DNA from: an uncultured Pelagibacteraceae bacterium
Lineage (GTDB): Bacteria > Pseudomonadota > Alphaproteobacteria > Pelagibacterales > Pelagibacteraceae
Direction: 5' to 3'
DNA: 64,000 bases
Assembly: GCA_902586485.1 (NCBI GenBank)
Contig: CACIHO010000006.1
Coordinates: 1 to 64,000, forward strand
This document shows positions 1-8,852 of the stretch, one piece after another. The position numbers and the translations under genes are program-made. Each line of letters begins with the position of its first letter. The first letter of the stretch is position 1. The notes beneath the pieces are model-generated. The model did no database searches, was not told the DNA's origin, and saw only the letters and a program-made list of their open reading frames with translations.

Positions 1-200
1 CAATTCCAGCATGGTCAGTACCTGGTTGCCATAAAGTTTCAAAATTATTCATCCTATGATAGCGAACTAACAAATCTTGAATAGAATTATTAAGAGCATG
101 ACCCATGTGTAAGCTGCCAGTTACATTTGGTGGAGGAATTACAATTGAAAATTTTTTTGAATTTTCCTTTGGTTTAAAAAGATCATTTTTTTCCCAATAT
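1..200 (-). pseudogene. valS: inverted 5' fragment of valS (fold-back chimera)
   Basis: Read on the minus strand, this stretch encodes the N-terminal part of valyl-tRNA synthetase, from [14 protein letters not shown] through the class I signature ([16 protein letters not shown], containing the HIGH-type HMGH motif) to TDHAGI at the window edge. It faces the rest of valS, which runs on the plus strand from about 201. The two pieces are not contiguous in the protein: roughly 50 residues that normally lie between DHAGI and GGDIIINQL are missing. The switch point is near 198-203, in the near-palindrome CCAATATGG. A real genome would not carry valS like this, so I infer a template-switch chimera of the kind made by multiple displacement amplification, or a fold-back read. 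The fragment should not be counted as a gene. Confidence 0.85.
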
Positions 201-2471
201 GGAGATATAATAATTAACCAATTAAAAAAACTTGGTTGTTCTTGTGATTGGTCAAGAAATGCCTTCACAATGGATGAGAATTTATCCAAATCAGTAATTA
301 AGGTTTTCGTAGAACTTTATAAAAAAGGACTAATTTATAAAGATAAAAAATTAGTTAATTGGGATACAGTTTTAAAAACAGCTATTTCAGACTTAGAAGT
401 AGATCAAAGAGAGGTAAATTCTAAAATTTATTACATCAGATATCCAATAGATGGGACTGAAGAATTTATTACAATTGCTACAACAAGACCTGAAACTATG
501 CTTGGTGATACAGCTATTGCTGTAAATCCAAAAGATGAAAGATTTAAATCCTTTGTTGGAAAAACAGTAACTATTCCTATTGTTGGAAGAAAAATAAAAA
601 TCATTGAAGATGATTATGCAGATCCTGAGCAAGGAACAGGAGCATTAAAAATAACTCCTGCACATGATTTTAATGACTATGATGTTGGTCAAAGAAATAA
701 TCTTGAAATAATAAATATTTTTACCGAAGCTGGTAAAATTAACGAAAATGCTCCTGAACATTTTATAGGTCTTGATAGGTTTGAAGCTAGAAAAAGAATT
801 TTAAAAGAACTTAAAGAGAATGAATTTTTTGTAAAAGAAGAAAATATTAAAAACAAAGTTCCTTATGGAGATAGATCTAATTCAATAATCGAACCTTTTT
901 TAACAGAACAGTGGTTCGCTGATGCTGGTAAATTATCAGTCAAAGCAAAAGAAGTGGTTAACTCAAAAAAAACAAATTTCTTTCCTGAGAATTGGTCAAA
1001 AACCTATTTCCAATGGATGAATAATATAGAACCATGGTGTATTTCAAGACAGCTTTGGTGGGGCCATCAAATACCTGCTTGGTATGGTCCTGATGAAAAA
1101 ATTTTTGTTGCTGAAAATGAAGATGATGCAAAACAACAAGCTAAAAAACATTATGGTAAAGATGTTGAACTAAATCGTGATCCAGATGTTTTAGATACTT
1201 GGTTCTCATCTGGCTTATGGCCTTTTGCTACACTTGGTTGGCCAGATGATAATAAATATGTTGATAAATTTTATCCAACATCAGTATTGGTTACAGGATT
1301 TGATATTATATTTTTTTGGGTAGCTAGAATGATTATGTTTGGTACTGAATTTTTAAATAAAGAACCGTTTAAGGATATTTATGTTCATGCATTAGTTAGA
1401 GATGAGAAGGGACAGAAAATGTCTAAATCAAAAGGAAATGTAATTGATCCTTTAGATTTAATTGAAAAATATAGTGCAGATGCACTTAGATTTACTTTGT
1501 TATCAATGGCATCTCCAGGAACAGATGTAAAGCTTTCTGAGGATAGAGTTAAAGGTTATAGAAATTTTTTAAATAAATTATGGAATGCAAATAATTTTTT
1601 AATCACTAATGAGTGTGATTTTAAAGATATAGATAATGTTCCAAGTTTAAATGTTAACATTAACAAATGGATTTATTCAGAACTTATCGAAACCAAAAAT
1701 AAGATAGAAAAAAACCTTGAAGATTATAGATTTGATGAAGCTGCTAAAAATGCTTATCAATTTGCATGGCATTCGTATTGTGATTGGTATTTAGAACTAT
1801 CTAAAACAATATTATTTTCAAAAGATGAAAAAGCTAAAACAGAGGTTAAAAAAGTATCCTCTTTTATATTCAAACAAATTTTGATTTTACTACACCCTTT
1901 TATTCCTTTTGTTACCGAAGAAATTTGGCTTAAGAACAAATTTGATAAAGATGGTAGTGATTATTTGATGCTAAAAAATTGGTTATCAGGTGAAATAAAT
2001 AGGGATAGTAGCACCGAACAAGTTGAAAATATCATCAATATTATTTCAGAGATTAGATCATTTAAAAACGAGTTAAATATAAGCCCAGGCTCATTTATTG
2101 ATGTCTCAATAAGCAATATTAATAAAAATCAAAAAGACTTTATTAATACAAATGAAATTATTCTAAAAAAACTAGGGAGAATAAATAGCATATTGGATAA
2201 GGATTTAGATAAACCAGCTGCGACAATGGTTGTATCTGGTGATTTGTTTAAGATTTATTTTGATAAGGATGTTGATTTAAAATTAATAAAGGAAAATTTA
2301 ACTAATAAACAAAGTAGATTAGAGCAAGAGATGAATAAAATATCCCAAAGATTAGAGAATAAAAGTTTTGTAGATCGAGCTCCAAAAGAGATTGTTGAAC
2401 AAGAAAAAAATAATTATAATAATTTAAAGAATGATATTGAGAAAATATCAGTAACAATAAAGGGTATATGA
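201..2471 (+). CDS. valS: valyl-tRNA synthetase, 5' part missing through inversion
   Basis: The enzyme charges tRNA-Val with valine in the cytoplasm and edits mischarged threonine. Authentic sequence begins near 201 ([17 protein letters not shown]). The apparent ATG at 105 lies in the inverted fragment, and the 32 residues it would add (for example [13 protein letters not shown]) are antisense translation, not ValRS. Visible parts are the editing domain with [17 protein letters not shown], the catalytic half with WFSSGLWPF, the KMSKSKGN loop near 1419-1442, an anticodon-binding helical domain, and a C-terminal coiled coil rich in Glu, Lys and Asn (about 2270-2450). The N-terminal HIGH motif is absent here and found on the opposite strand at the window edge. 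The stop codon overlaps the ilvD start (ATGA), so the two are probably cotranscribed. Confidence 0.93.
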   Translation, partial: GDIIINQLKKLGCSCDWSRNAFTMDENLSKSVIKVFVELYKKGLIYKDKKLVNWDTVLKTAISDLEVDQREVNSKIYYIRYPIDGTEEFITIATTRPETMLGDTAIAVNPKDERFKSFVGKTVTIPIVGRKIKIIEDDYADPEQGTGALKITPAHDFNDYDVGQRNNLEIINIFTEAGKINENAPEHFIGLDRFEARKRILKELKENEFFVKEENIKNKVPYGDRSNSIIEPFLTEQWFADAGKLSVKAKEVVNSKKTNFFPENWSKTYFQWMNNIEPWCISRQLWWGHQIPAWYGPDEKIFVAENEDDAKQQAKKHYGKDVELNRDPDVLDTWFSSGLWPFATLGWPDDNKYVDKFYPTSVLVTGFDIIFFWVARMIMFGTEFLNKEPFKDIYVHALVRDEKGQKMSKSKGNVIDPLDLIEKYSADALRFTLLSMASPGTDVKLSEDRVKGYRNFLNKLWNANNFLITNECDFKDIDNVPSLNVNINKWIYSELIETKNKIEKNLEDYRFDEAAKNAYQFAWHSYCDWYLELSKTILFSKDEKAKTEVKKVSSFIFKQILILLHPFIPFVTEEIWLKNKFDKDGSDYLMLKNWLSGEINRDSSTEQVENIINIISEIRSFKNELNISPGSFIDVSISNINKNQKDFINTNEIILKKLGRINSILDKDLDKPAATMVVSGDLFKIYFDKDVDLKLIKENLTNKQSRLEQEMNKISQRLENKSFVDRAPKEIVEQEKNNYNNLKNDIEKISVTIKGI

Positions 2472-4189
2472 TGGCTAAATTCAATAAAAAGAAACTTCCA
2501 AGCAGACATACTTCATTAGGAGCAGACAGAGCTCCACACAGATCATTTTATTATGCTATGGGAGAAACTGAGAAAGACGTAGCAAAACCTTTTGTTGGCG
2601 TCGTTTCCACATGGAATGAGGCAGCTCCTTGTAATATTGCGTTAATGAGACAGGCTCAATCAGTTAAAAAAGGAGTTAGAGCAAATGGTGGAACTCCAAG
2701 AGAATTTTGTACCATTACCGTTACTGACGGTATTGCAATGGGTCATGAAGGAATGAAGTCTTCATTGATATCTAGAGAAGTAATAGCAGATTCTGCTGAA
2801 CTTACTGTAAGAGGTCATTGTTATGATGCTTTAGTTGGTATTGCTGGATGTGATAAATCCTTACCAGGTCTAATGATGTCTATGGTTAGATTAAATGTAC
2901 CAAGTGTATTTATATATGGTGGATCAATCCTTCCAGGCAAATATAAAGGAAAAGACGTTACAGTTGTAGATGTATTTGAGGCGGTTGGAAAACATTCAAC
3001 AGGTCAAATGTCTGCTGCAGAACTTAGAAAATTAGAATTAGTTGCTTGTCCTAGTGCAGGTGCTTGTGGAGGTCAATTTACTGCAAATACGATGGCATGT
3101 GTATCTGAGGCAATTGGATTAGCACTTCCTTATTCAGCAGGAACACCAGCTCCATATGAAGAAAGAGATAAATACGCAAAAGCTAGTGGTAAAACTGTTA
3201 TGAATCTTTTGAAAAAAGGAATTAAACCAAGAGATATTGTTACAAGAAAAGCTTTAGAAAATGCTGCAACAGTTGTTGCTGCAACTGGTGGATCAACAAA
3301 TGCAGGATTACATTTACCTGCTATTGCAAATGAAGCAGGAATTAAATTTGATTTAATGGATGTTGCTAAAATTTTTAAAAGAACACCTTATCTTGCAGAT
3401 TTAAAACCAGGTGGAAAATATGTTGCAAAAGATATGTGGTTAGCAGGTGGTGTTCCAATGTTATTAAAAACTTTATATGAAGGCGGATATATTCATGGTG
3501 ACTGCATGACTGTTACTGGAAAAACTATGAAGGAAAATTTAAAAGGAATTAAATTTAATCCAAAACAAAAAGTAATGAGATCTTATAAAAATCCATTATC
3601 AACAACAGGTGGTGTTGTTGGATTAAAGGGAAACTTAGCTCCAGAAGGTGCAATTGTTAAAGTTGCTGGACTAAAAAAATTACAATTTACAGGTAAAGCA
3701 AGATGCTTTGAAAATGAGGAAAGTGCAATGAAAGCTGTTCAAAGCAAAAAGTATAACGATGGTGATGTAATTATAATTAGATACGAAGGACCTGTTGGAG
3801 GTCCAGGTATGAGAGAAATGTTATCGACAACAAGTGCAATTTATGGACAGGGAAAAGGGGAGAAAGTAGCCCTTATTACAGACGGTAGGTTCTCTGGAGC
3901 CACGAGAGGCTTTTGTGTGGGTCACGTAGGCCCTGAGGCCGCTCTAGGGGGTCCTATAGGCCTTTTACGTACAGGAGATATCATTGATATCGATGCCAAA
4001 AAAGGAACTATCAATGTAAGACTTTCTAAAAAAGAAATGGCTGCAAGAAAAAGAAAATGGAAGGCTAGAAAATCAGATTTTGGATCAGGTACTTTATGGA
4101 AATATGCACAAACAGTTGGACCTGCGTATTTAGGTGCACCAACACATCCAGGTAAGAAAAAAGAAGTTAAGGATTATTCAGAAATTTAA
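2468..4189 (+). CDS. ilvD: dihydroxy-acid dehydratase
   Basis: Dehydrates 2,3-dihydroxy-isovalerate and its isoleucine-pathway counterpart to the 2-keto acids, the third step of branched-chain amino acid synthesis, using an iron-sulfur cluster. The 573-aa length fits the family. Cluster and active-site cysteines are visible in [16 protein letters not shown] and [16 protein letters not shown], followed by [14 protein letters not shown] and the C-terminal [10 protein letters not shown]. The ATG at 2468 overlaps the valS TGA; a second ATG follows directly (MMAK), so the start is uncertain by one codon. The gene ends one base short of the convergent gmd stop. The stretch 3880-4000 uses GC-rich codons unlike the rest (listed separately). 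Confidence 0.96.
   Translation: MMAKFNKKKLPSRHTSLGADRAPHRSFYYAMGETEKDVAKPFVGVVSTWNEAAPCNIALMRQAQSVKKGVRANGGTPREFCTITVTDGIAMGHEGMKSSLISREVIADSAELTVRGHCYDALVGIAGCDKSLPGLMMSMVRLNVPSVFIYGGSILPGKYKGKDVTVVDVFEAVGKHSTGQMSAAELRKLELVACPSAGACGGQFTANTMACVSEAIGLALPYSAGTPAPYEERDKYAKASGKTVMNLLKKGIKPRDIVTRKALENAATVVAATGGSTNAGLHLPAIANEAGIKFDLMDVAKIFKRTPYLADLKPGGKYVAKDMWLAGGVPMLLKTLYEGGYIHGDCMTVTGKTMKENLKGIKFNPKQKVMRSYKNPLSTTGGVVGLKGNLAPEGAIVKVAGLKKLQFTGKARCFENEESAMKAVQSKKYNDGDVIIIRYEGPVGGPGMREMLSTTSAIYGQGKGEKVALITDGRFSGATRGFCVGHVGPEAALGGPIGLLRTGDIIDIDAKKGTINVRLSKKEMAARKRKWKARKSDFGSGTLWKYAQTVGPAYLGAPTHPGKKKEVKDYSEI
3880..4000 (+). other. GC-rich codon patch inside ilvD
   Basis: By hand count 3901-3960 is 37 of 60 G+C (62%), and 3841-3900 is 29 of 60, in a gene otherwise close to 30-35%. 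The patch encodes the conserved [18 protein letters not shown] region and what follows, using codons such as GCC, ACG, GGC, CAC, GGG and CTA that are rare in the neighbouring genes. The reading frame is unbroken. Possible explanations are gene conversion from a GC-richer donor, or a nucleic-acid signal overlapping the coding sequence. I see no clean hairpin, although GGCC occurs repeatedly. Confidence 0.7.
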
Positions 4190-4190
4190 T

Positions 4191-5219
4191 TTATTTTAAA
4201 TTTTTTACGTTTTCTAAATCTGACTCAATCATCATTTTTACAAGATTTTTAAAACTTGTTTTTGGCTTCCATTTCAATTCTCTTTTTGCCTTATTAAAAT
4301 TTCCTTTTAAATTATCTACTTCAGCAGGTCGGAAATATTTTTTATCAATGGAAATTAAAGTTCGATTATTTTTTTTATTAACAAGTTTTTCATTAAGACC
4401 TTTTCCAATCCATTTAGTATTAAGTTTTAATATTTTTACACACTCATTAATAAATTGTTTCACAGAGTGATTTTTACCAGTAGCAATCACATAATCTTGA
4501 GGTATTTTGGATTGTGTCATTTTCCACATTGCTTCAATATAATCTTCAGCATAACCCCAATCTCTTTTGGAATAAATATTACCAATTTTTAAAATTTTTT
4601 GTTTACCTAAATATATTTTTGCTAATCCAAGAGTAATTTTTCTTGTTATAAATTCTTCACCACGTAATGGCGACTCATGATTAAATAAAATTCCACTAAC
4701 AGCATGCAAATTATAAGATTCCCTATAGTTTTGAACAGAGTAATGAGCAAATGTTTTTGAAGTAGCGTATGGGCTTCTAGGATGGAAAAAGGTTTTTTCA
4801 TCTTGGTTTTTTTTCCCATGTTTGCCAAACATCTCGGACGTTGATGCCTGGTAAAATTTAATTTTTCTTTTGTTATTTCTTATAATTTCTAAAAGATTAA
4901 GTACTCCAATAGCGTTTACTTGAGAAGTTTCTATAGGATTTTGAAACGAGCTGTACACAAAAGATTGTGCAGCTAAATTATAAACTTCATCGATTTTATA
5001 TTTGTTAAATAATCTAATAAGGTTATTTATTTCTTTTATATCTATATCTTCAATTGTCACTTTGTTTGCAATGTTCAACTTTTCCAGTCTCCAGTTATTA
5101 CTCCTAGCTGACCTTCTTTCGACACCAATTACTTTATATTTTTTTTTTAAAAGAAATTTTGCAAGGTAGGCACCATCTTGACCTGAAATTCCTGTTATAA
5201 GAGCTATTTTTTTTGGCAT
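4191..5219 (-). CDS. gmd: GDP-mannose 4,6-dehydratase
   Basis: Converts GDP-D-mannose to GDP-4-keto-6-deoxymannose, the precursor of GDP-fucose, GDP-rhamnose or GDP-perosamine for surface polysaccharide. It is a short-chain (extended SDR) fold: the N-terminal NADP-binding GISGQDGAYLAKFLL, the GMD-typical RRSARSNNWRL, NLAAQSFV, the catalytic TSEMFGK and the YxxxK in SPYATSK, then FNHESPLRGEEFITRK. Its 342 aa match the family. Expressed from the short divergent gap it shares with manC, which makes its substrate, so the two form one sugar-nucleotide unit. The final sugar cannot be named because no downstream reductase or epimerase is in view. Confidence 0.93.
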   Translation of the reverse strand: MPKKIALITGISGQDGAYLAKFLLKKKYKVIGVERRSARSNNWRLEKLNIANKVTIEDIDIKEINNLIRLFNKYKIDEVYNLAAQSFVYSSFQNPIETSQVNAIGVLNLLEIIRNNKRKIKFYQASTSEMFGKHGKKNQDEKTFFHPRSPYATSKTFAHYSVQNYRESYNLHAVSGILFNHESPLRGEEFITRKITLGLAKIYLGKQKILKIGNIYSKRDWGYAEDYIEAMWKMTQSKIPQDYVIATGKNHSVKQFINECVKILKLNTKWIGKGLNEKLVNKKNNRTLISIDKKYFRPAEVDNLKGNFNKAKRELKWKPKTSFKNLVKMMIESDLENVKNLK

Positions 5220-5250
5220 ATATAGTACTAATATATATATATTTATTAAA
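5220..5250. promoter_or_regulatory. divergent gmd/manC promoter gap
   Basis: Only 31 bases separate the two divergent start codons, and they are almost pure A/T with alternating TATATA runs. Both genes must start transcription here or inside each other's 5' ends. No operator or Shine-Dalgarno sequence is recognisable, so specific -10/-35 boxes are not assigned. Confidence 0.35.
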
Positions 5251-6477
5251 ATGAATCAAAATTTAAATAAATTAAAAATCAGACCTGTAATACTTTGTGG
5301 TGGATCAGGCACAAGACTTTGGCCAAATTCCAAAATTCATCAAGCAAAACAGTTTATTGATTTTGGTAATTGGACTTTACTTGGAAAAACACTTGAGAGA
5401 ACAAAAGCATCAATTTACGACTCTCCAATCATTAGTACTAATAAGAAATACCTAAGCAAAGTAAAACAGCATTTAAGAAAAAACAAAATAAGCAAATATA
5501 AAATAGTTGTAGAGCCTGCAAAAAGAAACACTGCTCCAGCTATATTAAGTACAGCTTTGATTAAAGATATTCCAAACAATCAACCTTTAATGTTTTTTAC
5601 AGCAGATCATTTGATTGAAAAAATGAGTATTTTTAATAAGGCAATAAATAAAAATAAATCAAAACTTAATAAAGAAAATATATTTGTTTTTGGAATTAAA
5701 CCTAAATCTCCAACTAGTGATTATGGTTATTTTTTAACAAAAAAAATTAAAGGTAATATCAATAAAGTAACTAGATTTATTGAAAAACCAAAAGAGGCTA
5801 AAGCAAAACAAATTATAATGAACAAAGGTTATTGGAATTCAGGAATGTTTTATCTTCGAAAAGATTCCATTATTAATAATTTTAAAAAATATCAGCCTAA
5901 AACTTATAGAAATTGTGTAAATGCAGTTAATAAAGCAAAATATAAGGCTAATACATATTATTTAAATAAAGCTTCATTTATAAAAGCAACCGCCAAATCT
6001 TTTGATTATGCAATTCTTGAAAAAACCAAACAAATTAACGCTATCAAATTAGACATTCCTTGGTCAGATCTTGGTAGCTGGAAAGAAATTTTGAAGATGT
6101 ATGACAAAAATAAAAACAAATATATAAAGAAAAAAAATGTCTATTACCGTCCATGGGGCAGATATACCAATCTATTTGAAGGAAAAGAGTTTTTAATTAA
6201 AGAGCTATATGTAAAACCAAAAGGTATTTTAAGTTTACAAAAACACCATCATCGAGCTGAACATTGGTTAGTTACAAAAGGCAATGCTAAAATAACTCTA
6301 AATAAAAATACAATTGTGAAAAAGCCTGGTGAATATATGTTCATTCCATTGGGAGCAATCCACAGAATTCAAAATCCAGGAAAAAAACCTGTTAAAATTG
6401 TTGAAGCTCAGGTAGGTTCAATTTTAAAAGAAACTGACATTGTAAGATACCAAGACGTTTACGGTAGAGTAAAATAA
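5251..6477 (+). CDS. manC: mannose-1-phosphate guanylyltransferase / mannose-6-phosphate isomerase
   Basis: Makes GDP-mannose from mannose-1-phosphate and GTP, with a second phosphomannose-isomerase domain. The N-terminal nucleotidyltransferase has the pyrophosphorylase signature PVILCGGSGTRLWP near residue 13, with TADHLI and FIEKP further on. The C-terminal cupin (from about residue 300) carries the type II isomerase metal motif in LSLQKHHHRAEHWLV. At 408 aa it is shorter than the roughly 470 aa of enterobacterial ManC/CpsB, mostly from compaction of the linker. It feeds the divergent gmd. The ATG at 5251 is the only good start before the signature. Confidence 0.92.
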   Translation: MNQNLNKLKIRPVILCGGSGTRLWPNSKIHQAKQFIDFGNWTLLGKTLERTKASIYDSPIISTNKKYLSKVKQHLRKNKISKYKIVVEPAKRNTAPAILSTALIKDIPNNQPLMFFTADHLIEKMSIFNKAINKNKSKLNKENIFVFGIKPKSPTSDYGYFLTKKIKGNINKVTRFIEKPKEAKAKQIIMNKGYWNSGMFYLRKDSIINNFKKYQPKTYRNCVNAVNKAKYKANTYYLNKASFIKATAKSFDYAILEKTKQINAIKLDIPWSDLGSWKEILKMYDKNKNKYIKKKNVYYRPWGRYTNLFEGKEFLIKELYVKPKGILSLQKHHHRAEHWLVTKGNAKITLNKNTIVKKPGEYMFIPLGAIHRIQNPGKKPVKIVEAQVGSILKETDIVRYQDVYGRVK

Positions 6478-6484
6478 ATAATTA

Positions 6485-7327
6485 ATGGACACCACAGTCT
6501 TTTTTGTAATTCTATTAGCAACTATTATGCATGCCATTTGGAATGCGATGGTTAAACATCATCCAGATAAAGCGATTGCAGTTCTAGCTATTGTTTTAGG
6601 CCACATTCCTTTAGCTTTAATTTGTATTTTTTATTTTCCTTTACCTGGAAAAGAGTCGCTACCGTATATAATTGCAAGCGTATTATCTCATCAAGGTTAT
6701 CAATGGTATATGCTGAATTCTTACAAGGTAGGTGACTACACTAATGTCTATCCAATATTCAGAGGCTTTGGTCCTTTATTGTCTACATTGATCTCCATAA
6801 TTTTTCTTGGTGTAGTATTTAAAATACCTACCCTAGTTTCAATATTGTTAATCTGTGTAGGAATAATGTTTCTTGGATTATTTGGTTCAAAAAATCAAAA
6901 TCAAATTGAAATAATTAAATACTCACTGCTTACTGGATCATTTATAGGTCTTTATTCATTGATTGATGGATACGGAGCAAGAGTAAGTACATCAGCAATT
7001 TCCTATATTAGTTTTTCCTTTTTATTTAGTGCTTTAGTTTTTCCTATCATTTTAAAACTAAATAAACATGAGAATATTTTTTCAAAGGTTTTTAAATATG
7101 CAAAAATGATATTTTGGGCAGGAGGATCTATATCTTTTATTATTTACGTAATTGTTGTTTGGGGTTTCACAAAGGCTCCAATTCCTCTAGTTGCAGCTCT
7201 AAGAGAAACGAGTATTTTTTTCTCAATATTTATTGGCTATTTCTTCTTAAAAGAAACTATCAATCTTAAAAAAATTATATCGATTGTGCTTATAGTTATT
7301 GGGGTGATTGGGATTAAGCTATTTTAA
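6485..7327 (+). CDS. EamA/DMT-family membrane transporter
   Basis: A 280-aa protein made almost entirely of hydrophobic helices, about ten, arranged as two similar halves. This is the layout of drug/metabolite transporters of the EamA type. Recognisable features are the N-terminal ATIMHAIWNAMVKHHPDK segment, the VYPIFRGFGPLLSTLIS segment ending the first half, and the family-typical ALRETSIFFSIFIGYFFLKE near the C terminus. The substrate cannot be read from sequence; relatives export amino acids, metabolites or nucleotide sugars. It follows manC by 7 bases and is probably cotranscribed, which does not by itself show a role in sugar export. Confidence 0.82.
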   Translation: MDTTVFFVILLATIMHAIWNAMVKHHPDKAIAVLAIVLGHIPLALICIFYFPLPGKESLPYIIASVLSHQGYQWYMLNSYKVGDYTNVYPIFRGFGPLLSTLISIIFLGVVFKIPTLVSILLICVGIMFLGLFGSKNQNQIEIIKYSLLTGSFIGLYSLIDGYGARVSTSAISYISFSFLFSALVFPIILKLNKHENIFSKVFKYAKMIFWAGGSISFIIYVIVVWGFTKAPIPLVAALRETSIFFSIFIGYFFLKETINLKKIISIVLIVIGVIGIKLF

Positions 7328-7521
7328 ATATAGTTGAATAATTTAAGAATAATTATTGTATTCAAAAGCAACAGCATTTTAGGGGCAATCGTAAATTAAC
7401 TGAATTGTAATATTAGATAAATATTTTTGTAATTAAACTTATCTAAAGTTTGCTAACAAAATTTATAGTTAAATAATAAATTATTCTTCTCGTATTTATT
7501 TTAAATTTTGTTAATTAACTA
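7328..7521. other. AT-rich gap without recognisable gene
   Basis: This is the larger part of the longest gene-free stretch in the window. I see short A/T repeats and a GGGGCAATCG island near 7382, but no ORF with coding character, tRNA or known riboswitch. The hairpin at its right end is listed separately. Confidence 0.5.
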
Positions 7522-7555
7522 CTTTCTCTCTTTTCATAATTGAGAAGAGAGAAAG
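7522..7555 (-). terminator. hairpin behind the lysine-rich gene
   Basis: CTTTCTCTCTT (7522-7532) pairs perfectly with AAGAGAGAAAG (7545-7555). Three further pairs, one of them G-U, extend the stem to 14 bp around a 6-base loop. It lies 13 bases beyond the stop of the minus-strand gene at 7569, where a terminator or 3'-end stabiliser would sit. No long U-run follows on the minus strand, so intrinsic termination is only probable. Confidence 0.5.
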
Positions 7556-7568
7556 ACGAATTCAGATA

Positions 7569-7778
7569 TTAATTATTTACAGATGCTGAGCTTTCACTAG
7601 CTTGTTTCTTAGCTATTTTTTTTGCTCTTTTTTCAGCAGCTTTTTTTTCTAAACTTGCAATTTTTATATTAATTTTAGATAATTTTTTTTCTTTTAAACT
7701 TATCTTATTTTTAAGTTTATCTATTGATTTGATAAATTTCTTTTTTCTTTTTTCATTTTTCTTGAGTTTTTTACTCAT
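7569..7778 (-). CDS. small lysine-rich protein of unknown function
   Basis: I do not recognise a family. The 69-aa product contains 24 lysines and 2 arginines, begins MSKKLKKNEKRKKKF, and has a heptad-like central helix (INIKIASLEKKAAEKRAKK) followed by a small Ser/Ala/Asn tail. It has no signal peptide or membrane segment. The composition suggests a helical, strongly basic protein that could bind nucleic acid, ribosomes or polyphosphate; this is inference. The start is well supported by a strong GGGGG Shine-Dalgarno 6 bases before the ATG, which is unusual in this AT-rich window, and the gene has its own hairpin downstream. It lies alone between the transporter and the phosphorus block. Confidence 0.6.
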   Translation of the reverse strand: MSKKLKKNEKRKKKFIKSIDKLKNKISLKEKKLSKINIKIASLEKKAAEKRAKKIAKKQASESSASVNN

Positions 7779-7868
7779 GACAACCCCCTACAGTAAATTT
7801 AAAAAACAATCATATTTAAATTAAATATATAAGTAAAATAATTTTTTGTTAAATTATGTTATTTAAAA

Positions 7869-8753
7869 TTATAGTAAAAAATTTACTTTTTTATCTGAAA
7901 ATTCAATATCAATCTGCTTATGACATCCAAAATTGTCCCCATCAATCTGAACGGGAATTTCAAAATTATTACCATCAATATGAATATTTTTTGAGTAAGT
8001 AGTGATAACAGATTTGTTTTTCGATAAATCTCCATAAATAATAATTAAAATTATATAATATATTAGTTTTAATCTTGTTAAATCTTTGAACACGTAAGTT
8101 ACCAATCTATCATCAAAAATATCTGACTTATTTATCTTATGATGACCAGCATAATACCTTGTATTAGATGACAATATCCAATCAGCCTGATGTTTTTGAC
8201 CGTCAAAGAAAACATTAAGTTTATTATTATTCATAAATAAAAAATGTTGTAATCCTTTTAAACCAAAAATTATCTTTCCTAGTATTTTTTTTATACGCGT
8301 ATCAATAGAGTGAACAATTTTAGCATCCCAACCAATACCAGCCATTAAAAAAAAATAATTTTCATTTATTTTTATAAGATTAGATTGTTTATAATTATTT
8401 GATGTTAAAACACTGCAAACATCATTTACTTTTTTGGTTATAGATAACTCTGCTTGAAGTAAATTGGCAGTCCCAGCCGGTATATACCCAATTGCAAAAT
8501 TTTCATTAAAATCAAAGTCATTTTTGATTAATTCATTGATAGCAAATGATACTGATCCATCACCACCAGCAACTATCAATCTATCATAATTTTTATTTTT
8601 AAATTCAAGAAATATTTTTTTTGCCTCTTCTTCAGATTTAGTTTTGAAAAAATCAACAGTATTATTGATCTTTAATTTTTCATAAATTTTATTTACTAAT
8701 TTTACTTTTTTCCCTGATGATGAATTGAGATTATATATTAAACAATAATGCAT
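7869..8753 (-). CDS. diacylglycerol kinase-family lipid kinase
   Basis: DAGK-catalytic-domain protein that phosphorylates a lipid such as diacylglycerol, using ATP. Diagnostic motifs are LIYNLNSSSGKK at the N terminus, VAGGDGSVSFAINEL (the nucleotide-binding GGDGS loop) and the following GYIPAGTANLLQAEL. The C-terminal half holds the usual beta-sandwich and ends IPVQIDGDNFG. I chose the ATG at 8753 because MHYCLIYN matches the usual family start; an in-frame ATG at 8780 would add nine residues. It diverges from plcP and agt. PlcP releases diacylglycerol, so this kinase may return it to phosphatidate or balance the pool used by the glycosyltransferase. The true lipid substrate is not shown by sequence. 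Confidence 0.85.
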   Translation of the reverse strand: MHYCLIYNLNSSSGKKVKLVNKIYEKLKINNTVDFFKTKSEEEAKKIFLEFKNKNYDRLIVAGGDGSVSFAINELIKNDFDFNENFAIGYIPAGTANLLQAELSITKKVNDVCSVLTSNNYKQSNLIKINENYFFLMAGIGWDAKIVHSIDTRIKKILGKIIFGLKGLQHFLFMNNNKLNVFFDGQKHQADWILSSNTRYYAGHHKINKSDIFDDRLVTYVFKDLTRLKLIYYIILIIIYGDLSKNKSVITTYSKNIHIDGNNFEIPVQIDGDNFGCHKQIDIEFSDKKVNFLL

Positions 8754-8820
8754 AATTTTTTCGTAATTAAATTTTAACATATCCTTAACATTTTAATGAA
8801 ATAAGAAATAGATGATTCGA

Positions 8821-8838
8821 GTTACAGTTGTGTTACAA
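8821..8838 (-). promoter_or_regulatory. Pho-box-like direct repeat between DAGK and plcP
   Basis: On the minus strand TTGTAAC-ACAA-CTGTAAC gives two 7-base units at 11-base spacing, the geometry of PhoB operators (family consensus CTGTCAT-N4-CTGTCAT). The unit matches the repeat before pstS at 12578. The orientation fits activation of the DAGK gene. It lies only 14 bases before the plcP ATG, so plcP activation from it would require an almost leaderless transcript. Confidence 0.6.
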
Positions 8839-8852
8839 AAAAGGTTTTTTTA

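Noticed and set aside
105-200. ATG at 105 as the start of valS
   Set aside because: The 32 residues from 105 to 200 are antisense translation of the inverted valS fragment and resemble no ValRS N terminus.
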